From the NCBI GenBank assembly GCA_020354085.1, contig CP070641.1, positions 653,206 through 658,268 on the forward strand: DNA of 5,063 nucleotides. The letters are read 5' to 3'. A program made the position numbers and the translations under genes. Below, one piece after another: positions 1 to 5,063 of the stretch. The DNA is from Pseudomonadota bacterium. Its GTDB lineage: Bacteria; Pseudomonadota; Gammaproteobacteria; Acidiferrobacterales; Sulfurifustaceae. The first letter of the stretch is position 1. Each line of letters starts with the position of its first letter. The notes beneath the pieces are model-generated. The model saw nothing but the letters and a program-made list of their open reading frames with translations. It made no database searches and was not told where the DNA came from.

Positions 1-1033
1 TGTCGCGGACATTCCTGCCCACGGCCTCGCCCTGGCCATAGCCGGGGAGCTCCTCGGCAACGGTGTTCACGTCGGTGATGACGCCCCGTGCGTCCGTGGC
101 GATGACGCCGTCGGCGATGGCGTGCAAGGTCTTTTCTGCGCGCTCCTTCTGCGTGCTGAGCGCGCGATTGGCGCGCGTCAGCGCCTGGGCACTGGTCTGC
201 AGCCGCGCGAATAGAAAAATCAGATAGAACACCAACAATATCGAAACAGCGTACGAACCGCGCCGATAGATTTGCGTTTGTTGCTCGGCCGCGGCGTATT
301 GATCCAAGTAGACACTGAGCAGTTCGCGTGCCCGCTTCGCGACATCCATCGCCAGCAAGTTCGATAGCGCCGAGTTCGTTGCGGGTGCCAAGTCCAGCAC
401 GGCGCGCGCGTGCTGCGCGAGGAGGCGGGCGTCCTGCGCAAATTTCGGTGGTAATGCCAACCCCTCGAGCGCTGCCAGCGATTGGCGAACCAGTTCGGTG
501 TTCTGTTCATGCGGCGCGCGTGTGTAAGCGAGCATCCGGGCCACCAAGGTGCCGGTGGTGCGCGTGATCGGCGTTCCGGCAACCGTGTGATCGGCGACGA
601 CGATAAGTTGCTGGGCTGCCATGGAGAAATACATCAAGGAGTTCTGCAGGAGGGCATTCGTCGATTTAAAGCGTTCGACCTGCTCTTCCTTGGCGTTGAC
701 CGCCGCACGAACGCCTTCCAGCGCTTGCGCGATCGCCTGGGTCGACTGGCCAGCGATCTTGCTGAGTTCGATGCCGAGCGCAGCAGACCGCCGACGCAAA
801 TTATCGACGGTCTCGTTGACGGGGTCGTAATGGCGCAACAGACCGCTTCGCAGTAACACGATCTGTTCGTCGAGATTTGCATTGGCTTCGATCAGGCTGC
901 GTCCATGGTCGAGAATCCGGGCGTGCACGTCGCTATCGATCGGCCGGCCCATCAAGTACGACGCGGTGAGAATCGTGAGCAACAATCCGATGCCAAGCAG
1001 ATGCCAAATGTTGGGCGCAGTCCGGAATTTCAT
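1..1033 (-). CDS. DAHL-PAS membrane sensor protein (partial, C-terminal output domain beyond window)
   Basis: The frame is open from an ATG at 1033 to the window edge, giving 344 residues with no stop. Seen: a membrane helix at about residues 10-28, a mostly helical periplasmic region at about 31-258, a second membrane helix at about 260-276, a coiled coil at about 277-303, then a PAS start (HAIADGVIATDARGVITDVN at 304-323, GYGQGEAVGR at 331-340). The periplasmic part has LLRSGLLRHYDPV (60-72) and LLQNSLMYF (128-136), which I recognise as hallmarks of the DAHL sensor domain. Such proteins usually end in GGDEF/EAL or histidine kinase modules; which one applies here cannot be seen. The start overlaps the upstream peroxidase stop as ATGA and has no clear ribosome binding site of its own, so translation is probably coupled. 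Inferred role: membrane sensor passing a periplasmic signal, perhaps linked to the peroxidase, to cyclic-di-GMP or phosphorelay output. DAHL-PAS architecture is well supported; ligand and output are unknown. Confidence 0.88.
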   Translation of the reverse strand, partial: MKFRTAPNIWHLLGIGLLLTILTASYLMGRPIDSDVHARILDHGRSLIEANANLDEQIVLLRSGLLRHYDPVNETVDNLRRRSAALGIELSKIAGQSTQAIAQALEGVRAAVNAKEEQVERFKSTNALLQNSLMYFSMAAQQLIVVADHTVAGTPITRTTGTLVARMLAYTRAPHEQNTELVRQSLAALEGLALPPKFAQDARLLAQHARAVLDLAPATNSALSNLLAMDVAKRARELLSVYLDQYAAAEQQTQIYRRGSYAVSILLVFYLIFLFARLQTSAQALTRANRALSTQKERAEKTLHAIADGVIATDARGVITDVNTVAEELPGYGQGEAVGRNVRD

Positions 1034-2040
1034 GGCGTGTCGGCGAGCGTCTTGCCTTGGTATTGACCGGTGAGCGTGCGCAAGAAGGCTGCGATCGACA
1101 TCACGTCTTGAGCGGGAAGCTCACGGTCGAGCTGATAGCGCCCCATGACCTGAATCGCCTCCTCCAGCGTGGCGATGCTGCCGTCATGCAAGTACGGTGC
1201 GGTGAGCGCCACGTTGCGCAGACTTGGGACTTTGAATACATGCCGATCGCTTTCCTGACCGGTGACGTTGAATCGACCCAAGTCCGGCATGGTGACATTA
1301 CCGCGCGCTGTGAAGTAATCGCGAAAAATCCCGAGCTTTTGGAACATGTTGCCGCCGACGTTGACGCCTTGATGGCAGGACACACAGCCGTAGGACTTGA
1401 AGAGTTGGTAACCGCGTCTTGCACCACTACTGATCGCCTTGTTCTCACCGCGCAGGAATCTATCGAAGGCCGCATCGGGTGTAATAAGGGATCGTTGATA
1501 AGTGGCCAATGCGTCTAGCACAGTCTCGCGCGTGACGTCGCCACCGTAACTCTTGCTGAAGTCCCGCCGGTATTCCGGGATGGCACGCAACTTCGACAAC
1601 AATTCGTCCCAGTCGGTATTGGCATGGCGGGGGTTGCTCAGATCGGCCTCGGCCTGTTCCTCGAGGGTACGAAACTCCCCGCGCCAGGTCTGACGAAAGT
1701 TGAACGCCGTGTTGAACACGGTGGGCGTATTGATGACATCGGGCTCGCCCTGCGCGGTGCGCGAGCGGGCCCTCCGGTCCATGCCGCCCAGCGCGATGAT
1801 GTGGCACGTGGCGCAGGCCAAGGTGTTGGTCTTGGATAGGCGCACGTCATGAAACAGCCGCTCGCCCAATGCCACCCGTTGCGGCGGTAGCTCGGTCGAC
1901 TGTGGTATGGGTTGGATCGGTTCCCCGATCGTGGCGGTATCAAGAGGTATTCGACCGTCCGACGCATGGCCAAGGCGCGTGCAGACAACCACCCCCAAAA
2001 TGAGCATTCCCGCTACTGCCCTCATGGTACTGCGGCGCAA
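1030..2040 (-). CDS. Diheme cytochrome c peroxidase / MauG-family protein, periplasmic
   Basis: This 336-residue protein has a signal peptide (hydrophobic stretch about residues 7-19, likely cut after GHA at 27) and two c-type heme motifs, CATCH (76-80) and CVSCH (219-223), so it is exported and heme-loaded in the periplasm. Family marks are GGMD (85-88), INTPTVFNTAF (103-113), a Trp (W119) where the inter-heme Trp is expected, LEEQA (126-130), VPSLRNVALTAPYLHDG (271-287), and M299 as likely axial ligand of the C-terminal heme. The family reduces hydrogen peroxide with electrons from small c-type cytochromes; MauG and MbnH relatives oxidise protein side chains instead. Oddities: no His lies between residues 80 and 139, where classical enzymes have a distal ligand, and NPRH (136-139) stands where NPVE is usual. 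The start is TTG at 2040, directly after an in-frame TGA and 6 bases from a G-rich Shine-Dalgarno; ATG at 2025 is the alternative. Family assignment is firm, peroxidase activity less so. Confidence 0.93.
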   Translation of the reverse strand: MRRSTMRAVAGMLILGVVVCTRLGHASDGRIPLDTATIGEPIQPIPQSTELPPQRVALGERLFHDVRLSKTNTLACATCHIIALGGMDRRARSRTAQGEPDVINTPTVFNTAFNFRQTWRGEFRTLEEQAEADLSNPRHANTDWDELLSKLRAIPEYRRDFSKSYGGDVTRETVLDALATYQRSLITPDAAFDRFLRGENKAISSGARRGYQLFKSYGCVSCHQGVNVGGNMFQKLGIFRDYFTARGNVTMPDLGRFNVTGQESDRHVFKVPSLRNVALTAPYLHDGSIATLEEAIQVMGRYQLDRELPAQDVMSIAAFLRTLTGQYQGKTLADTP

Positions 2041-2046
2041 TCAGAA

Positions 2047-2054
2047 CCCCCCTC
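2047..2054 (-). promoter_or_regulatory. Ribosome binding site of the peroxidase gene
   Basis: On the minus strand GAGGGGGG lies 6 bases before the TTG at 2040. The same sequence is 21 bases from the ATG at 2025, too far to serve it. This favours the TTG start. Confidence 0.6.
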
Positions 2055-2067
2055 GGTGAATCTCCGG

Positions 2068-2153
2068 CGCTATTAAAGTGTAGTCAGCCGCACGCTGCGT
2101 TTGATGCGATACTGACAAGGGAGACGGGGTTCACTCCCGGTTGCCTAATAGCG
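2068..2153. promoter_or_regulatory. Divergent promoter region with an 8-base inverted repeat
   Basis: The 215 bases between the divergent genes contain CGCTATTA at 2068-2075 and its exact inverse TAATAGCG at 2146-2153, separated by 70 bases. Each arm therefore reads TAATAGCG in the direction of its own gene. On the minus strand the arm overlaps TTTAAT (2077-2072), a five-of-six match to a -10 box, about 30 bases before the peroxidase start. On the plus strand CCTAAT (2144-2149) is a four-of-six match. No convincing -35 box accompanies either. The arms may be promoter cores or two operator half-sites of one regulator; chance is possible for 8 bases. Confidence 0.3.
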
Positions 2154-2187
2154 TATTTCACATTGCAAAATTGGGCACCCCTCGGAT

Positions 2188-2220
2188 CCGGGTCGCCGGG
2201 CACTGTGAGCACCGACCCGG
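2188..2220. repeat. Hairpin in the leader of the amidohydrolase gene
   Basis: CCGGGTCG (2188-2195) and CGACCCGG (2213-2220) form a perfect 8-bp GC-rich stem around a 17-base loop. It lies 35 bases before the GTG at 2256 and no T-run follows, so it is not an intrinsic terminator. It could be an RNA structure in the leader or a DNA dyad bound by a regulator. Confidence 0.35.
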
Positions 2221-2255
2221 TCGACACTCCTCAGATCGATGACTGAAGCAGCTAC

Positions 2256-3449
2256 GTGAGCACGTCTAACAGGTCTGATTTGCCATCGCCAAAATCGGAG
2301 GCGATCTACGTGCGCATGGTGGAGCTGCGCCGCCAGTTCCATTCTCACCCGGAGCTGGCCTTCGAAGAGGTGCGCACCGCCGCCGCCATCATGGCCGAAC
2401 TCGACCGTATCGGAATCCCATATGAGTACACCGGCAAGGGCGGCTGCGTCATCGGGCGCCTGACCGGCGGCGCGGCCAACGCGCCGACCGTGGCACTGCG
2501 CGCCGACATGGACGCCCTGCCGGGCGACGAGGTTACCGGTTTGCCGTTCGCGTCGACCGAACCCGGCAAGATGCACGCCTGCGGCCACGACGCACACATG
2601 GCCATGGTGCTCGGGGCTGCCGCCCTGCTCAAGACTGATCCACCACCGGGCAACGTGCTGTTCGTTTTTCAGCCCGCTGAGGAGCGCGGTGGAGGTGCCC
2701 GCGTCGTGCTCAAGACCGGATTGCTCAAGGACGTGCGCGCGATCTTCGGCGGACATGTCACGCATCACTACCGAACCGGCGAGATTATGATCGCCGAGGG
2801 CGTCATCACCGCCCAGTCGGATCGCTTTCTCATCCGCATCCAAGGCCGCGGCGGCCATGGTGCGCGCCCGCACGAGGCGATCGATGCCGTGGTGATCACC
2901 GGGTTGTTGATCACCGCAATCCAAACGCTCGTCTCGCGCGAGGTCAACCCGATCCATCCGACCGTGGTGACCATCGGCAAAGTCGAGGCCGGGACCGCCG
3001 CCAATGTCATTGCTGATTCGGCGACCCTGGAGGGAACGATTCGCACCACCTCGCCAAGCGTGCGTGAGCATATTCACAGTGGGTTGCGGCGCATGGGGCG
3101 CGCGCTTGCCGAGCTGCACAATGCCCGCATCGAGGTCACGATTACCGAGGGCTATCCGCCGGTATTGAACAGCGCGCGCGAGACAGGCATCGCGCAGCGC
3201 GCCGCTCTCCGCGTGGTCGGCCGCGAGGCGGTCGTGCCGCAAGACCATCCCAGCATGGGCGCCGAAGACTTCGCTTATTACCTTCAGGAGATACCCGGGT
3301 GTTATGTGCGCTTCGGGGCACGGTTGCGCGACGGCGAGTACATTCCGCTGCACAGCCCGGCGTTCGACATCGATGAAGAAGTGCTCAAGATCGGTGCTGC
3401 CTATTTCGACCAAGTGGCGCGAGAGGCGCTCACCGAATACCGGCGCTGA
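2256..3449 (+). CDS. M20-family metal-dependent amidohydrolase (HipO/AbgB-like)
   Basis: This 397-residue protein matches the M20D amidohydrolases, cytoplasmic dinuclear-metal enzymes that cleave N-acyl amino acids, hippurate-like amides or peptides. Seen in order: LRRQFHSHPELAFEE (24-38), LRADMDALP (81-89), MHACGHDAHMA (106-116) with metal ligands C109 and H111, FQPAEERGGGA (138-148) with E142 as likely general base and E143 as metal ligand, GGH (165-167) with H167 as metal ligand, the dimerisation domain (about 187-297) with GRGGHGARPHEAID (197-210, H201), MGAEDFAYY (334-342), and LHSPAFDID (365-373) with H366. All expected catalytic residues are present, so it should be active. GGHVTHHYRTG replaces the more usual LHxWPxLPVG, marking a different substrate subgroup. 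The GTG at 2256 is the first start after an in-frame stop but has a weak ribosome site; GTG at 2310 has GGAGG 8 bases upstream and would give 379 residues. The ligase gene begins 6 bases downstream. Substrate unknown. Confidence 0.92.
   Translation: MSTSNRSDLPSPKSEAIYVRMVELRRQFHSHPELAFEEVRTAAAIMAELDRIGIPYEYTGKGGCVIGRLTGGAANAPTVALRADMDALPGDEVTGLPFASTEPGKMHACGHDAHMAMVLGAAALLKTDPPPGNVLFVFQPAEERGGGARVVLKTGLLKDVRAIFGGHVTHHYRTGEIMIAEGVITAQSDRFLIRIQGRGGHGARPHEAIDAVVITGLLITAIQTLVSREVNPIHPTVVTIGKVEAGTAANVIADSATLEGTIRTTSPSVREHIHSGLRRMGRALAELHNARIEVTITEGYPPVLNSARETGIAQRAALRVVGREAVVPQDHPSMGAEDFAYYLQEIPGCYVRFGARLRDGEYIPLHSPAFDIDEEVLKIGAAYFDQVAREALTEYRR
2297..2301 (+). promoter_or_regulatory. Shine-Dalgarno-like site favouring an internal start of the amidohydrolase
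   Basis: GGAGG lies 8 bases before GTG at 2310, inside the longer reading frame. The upstream GTG at 2256 has only a weak purine stretch (GAAGCAGC). A start at 2310 would still keep the conserved LRRxxHxxPEL region, though it trims the first helix, so the true start is undecided. Confidence 0.35.
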
Positions 3450-3455
3450 GAGAAC

Positions 3456-4595
3456 ATGGAATTCACGTGCTCAAAACCGCTGACCATTGGCATGGAGCTC
3501 GAGCTGCAATTGCTTGCGCGCGATTCGCTCGACCAAGTCGAAGGCATTCTGCCGCTGATGGAAGTCTTTCCGGACAACCCGCACGTCAAGCCTGAGCTCA
3601 TTCAGAACTGCGTCGAGATCACCTCCAAGGTCTGCGATAGCATCGATGAGCTCGAGTCGCACTTGCACGTGCTCGCCGCCGATCTCGTCGCTAAGTGTGA
3701 GGGGCTCGGCATGCGCCTGGCAGGTGCCGGCACACATCCGTTTTCACAGCGTCTGGCGCTTGTGACCCCGCTGCCGCGTTACCTGCAAATGGAAAAACGC
3801 GCCGGCATTCTCGCGTATACCCAGATCGCATTCGCCACCCATGTGCATCTCGGCATGGGTTCGGGCGAGGAGGCGATTAGCATGATGCGCGTGCTCAAAC
3901 CCTACCTGCCGTTGCTTTTGGCGCTGTCGGCCAATTCGCCCTTCTGGCGCGGTTATGACACCGGCTACGCGAGCTATCGGCATCGCATCCTGGCGGCGAG
4001 CCGCAGCTACAGCGTGCCCCCGGAATTTCGTGATTGGGACCAGTTTTGTCGTTTTTTCGACACTACACATCGCGCCGGCCTGTTCGAATCGGTCAACGAC
4101 ATTCACTGGGATCTACGCCCGCGACCTAACTTCGGCACGCTCGAAGTACGTGTGATGGATGCACAGCCGACCGTTACCGAGGCGGTCGGTCTTGCGAGTT
4201 TCTTATGGATTCTCGCGCGGCATCTGCAAGAGCACGGCAGCGATTGCGCACCGGCTTTGCCGCGCGTTTTGCCGTGGTGGCTGGAGAAGGAAAACCATTT
4301 TCAGGCATCGCGTCTGGCTCTCGATAGTCAATATGTCGCGCACGAGGACGGTACCGTGAAACCGCTGCGCGCTGTCTGGGAGGCGGTCGTGCAGGCGATC
4401 GAACCGACGGCGGCAGCGTTGGGAGAGACTGAACGATTACGCGCGTTCGTGAAGCGCATCGAGCATGGCGTTGGCTATATGCGTCAGCGCGCCGTGTATC
4501 GCGAAGCCCGGAGCCTACTGCGACCCGTGATGGAATCGCTTATAGAAGAGTTTCGCGCCGGGGCGGTGAGTGCAACGCAGCATGCGCGCAACTGA
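3456..4595 (+). CDS. ybdK: YbdK-type carboxylate-amine ligase (GCS2 family, glutamate-cysteine ligase-like)
   Basis: This 379-residue protein aligns by eye along its length with E. coli YbdK (about 372 residues), an ATP-dependent carboxylate-amine ligase with weak glutamate-cysteine ligase activity. Shared marks: TIGMELELQL (10-19) with the acidic pair E14 and E16, VEITSKVCDSIDE (53-65), GAGTHPF (90-96), HVHLGMGSGEEAI (129-141), LALSANSPFWRGYDTGYASY (155-174), IHWDLRPRPNFGTLEVRVMD (216-235) followed by AQPTVTEAV, and HFQASRLALD (281-290). The fold is that of glutamine synthetase and GshA, with acidic residues holding Mg-ATP; the reaction activates a carboxylate as acyl phosphate and joins it to an amine. 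The real substrate is not known for this family, so glutathione synthesis should not be assumed. The ATG follows the amidohydrolase stop by 6 bases with GAGAG upstream, so the two genes are almost certainly co-transcribed. The gene name reflects family membership only. Confidence 0.92.
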   Translation: MEFTCSKPLTIGMELELQLLARDSLDQVEGILPLMEVFPDNPHVKPELIQNCVEITSKVCDSIDELESHLHVLAADLVAKCEGLGMRLAGAGTHPFSQRLALVTPLPRYLQMEKRAGILAYTQIAFATHVHLGMGSGEEAISMMRVLKPYLPLLLALSANSPFWRGYDTGYASYRHRILAASRSYSVPPEFRDWDQFCRFFDTTHRAGLFESVNDIHWDLRPRPNFGTLEVRVMDAQPTVTEAVGLASFLWILARHLQEHGSDCAPALPRVLPWWLEKENHFQASRLALDSQYVAHEDGTVKPLRAVWEAVVQAIEPTAAALGETERLRAFVKRIEHGVGYMRQRAVYREARSLLRPVMESLIEEFRAGAVSATQHARN

Positions 4596-4703
4596 CCGGT
4601 TTTATTTCGACTGCTGGTCGGTTTGCTGATCTTGAGGTTGCGGTATACGCTAGCGCCATTGTACTGCGCGCCGCTGTTCTCTGTTCAGGCGAGTCCGATC
4701 GAG

Positions 4704-5048
4704 ATGTCGAAATCAACCGAATCGGGCGCAGCAACAACGCCAGCGCCGCACTGCGGCGTCGGGCGCGAAGGCATGAAGTGCGCCGTCACATCCTGGGCGG
4801 CACCGGTGGTGGCAGCGCTGCTGCTGGTGGTCGGCATGCAGTTTCCGTTGCTCAAGGTCTTCAACATCTTCTTCGTGGCCTTCGGCATCACGGCACTATT
4901 GCGCTCTGTTGCGCATATTCGTCGCTACGGCAGCTGCGGACTCGGCGGGCATGTGGCGATCGGCGCGCTGCTCAATGTCCTAGTCCTGGCACTCGTCGTC
5001 ATCTACGTCTTTACCGTTTTCGATTCGCTCGCCATCCGCCAGCGCTAG
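4704..5048 (+). CDS. Small membrane protein of unknown function
   Basis: I do not recognise this protein. From the ATG at 4704 it has 114 residues: a polar N-terminus of about 29 residues rich in Ser, Thr and Ala with two Cys (17 and 26), then three likely membrane helices at about 30-48, 51-70 and 82-106, with a basic loop HIRRYGS (71-77) between the second and third. The ending is IRQR. The positive loop suggests that the segment between helices 2 and 3, and with it the N-terminus, faces unlike sides according to the positive-inside rule, with the loop in the cytoplasm. A TTG at 4623 in the same frame would add 27 residues, but the added stretch has no good ribosome site and unconvincing composition; ATG at 4773 is a shorter option. 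It follows the ligase gene by 108 bases, same strand, so it may be the operon's last gene or a separate unit. Helix content and the clean end at a palindrome support a real gene. Confidence 0.65.
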   Translation: MSKSTESGAATTPAPHCGVGREGMKCAVTSWAAPVVAALLLVVGMQFPLLKVFNIFFVAFGITALLRSVAHIRRYGSCGLGGHVAIGALLNVLVLALVVIYVFTVFDSLAIRQR

Positions 5049-5063
5049 CCCGGCGCCGGGCTA
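5046..5063 (+). terminator. Perfect palindrome at the stop codon, possible terminator stem
   Basis: The 18 bases TAGCCCGGCGCCGGGCTA are a perfect palindrome that starts with the TAG stop of the small membrane protein. As RNA it can fold as a 7-bp stem with a GCGC loop. The window ends at its last base, so a following T-run cannot be seen; without it this may be only a GC-rich repeat element. Confidence 0.4.

Noticed and set aside
160..176. GCGCGC inverted repeat with a 5-base loop
   Set aside because: It falls in the coiled-coil coding region (residues about 286-292) and follows from Arg/Ala codons; no sign of a separate role.
634..882. Minus-strand frames at 220-582 and 634-882 within the sensor gene
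   Set aside because: They are out-of-frame shadows of the sensor, whose true frame is open without a stop from 1033 to the window edge.
482..1518. Plus-strand frames (482-856, 1057-1518) opposite the sensor and peroxidase genes
   Set aside because: They lie antisense to frames with clear DAHL and heme-binding motifs and have no recognisable domains of their own.
1979..1983. Possible lipoprotein cysteine (C20) in the peroxidase signal peptide
   Set aside because: The sequence before it, VVV, does not fit a lipobox, which needs a small residue at -1. An ordinary signal peptidase site after GHA fits better.
2891..2920. Repeated TGATCACCG in the amidohydrolase gene
   Set aside because: It encodes the repeated Val/Leu-Ile-Thr residues of one helix and sits inside a well-conserved coding region.
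2145..3413. A 422-codon open frame on the minus strand, longer than the plus-strand gene it covers
   Set aside because: The plus strand encodes every catalytic motif of an M20 amidohydrolase. The antisense translation shows no family pattern and is a shadow of GC-rich codon use.
3456..4595. Calling the ligase GshA and inferring glutathione synthesis
   Set aside because: It aligns with YbdK rather than classical GshA, and the family's glutamate-cysteine ligase activity is weak, so the physiological product is open.
4594..4619. Possible terminator after the ligase gene (GACCGG / CTGGTC)
   Set aside because: The stem is only 6 bp with one G-U pair and a 14-base loop, and no real T-run follows. 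Readthrough to the next gene is equally likely.
4623..4703. TTG start at 4623 for the small membrane protein
   Set aside because: No good ribosome site precedes it and the extra 27 residues add no recognisable signal; the ATG at 4704 is a more economical start.

Overview
The window looks like chromosomal DNA of a proteobacterium, probably beta- or gamma-. It is GC-rich (roughly 60% by eye) and densely coded. It carries a periplasmic diheme cytochrome c peroxidase, a membrane sensor of the DAHL-PAS type, and a YbdK-type ligase close to the E. coli protein. The species cannot be named from the sequence. There are no rRNA or tRNA genes, insertion sequences, CRISPR arrays or other signs of mobile DNA.

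Left half, minus strand (1-2040): a two-gene operon reads leftward. A diheme cytochrome c peroxidase / MauG-family protein (2040-1030) is followed, with an ATGA stop/start overlap, by a membrane sensor (1033 to beyond base 1). The sensor has an N-terminal membrane helix, a long alpha-helical periplasmic domain of the DAHL type, a second membrane helix, a coiled coil and the start of a PAS domain. Its output domain lies outside the window. The pair suggests a periplasmic redox or peroxide enzyme made together with a signalling protein.

Middle (2041-2255): a 215-base divergent intergenic region. It holds a strong ribosome binding site for the peroxidase gene, an 8-base inverted repeat (TAATAGCG) with one arm oriented toward each gene, and an 8-bp hairpin upstream of the rightward gene.

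Right half, plus strand (2256-5048): an M20-family metal-dependent amidohydrolase is followed after 6 bases by a YbdK/GCS2-type ATP-dependent carboxylate-amine ligase. One family breaks amide bonds and the other forms them, so they may act on a common metabolite, but the substrate is unknown. About 110 bases downstream is a small unrecognised membrane protein with about three membrane helices. Its stop codon begins an 18-base perfect palindrome at the window's edge.

Nothing here is a proven new system. The best candidates for a second look are the peroxidase-sensor pair, with unusual residues at the peroxidase active site, and the coupled amidohydrolase-ligase pair.
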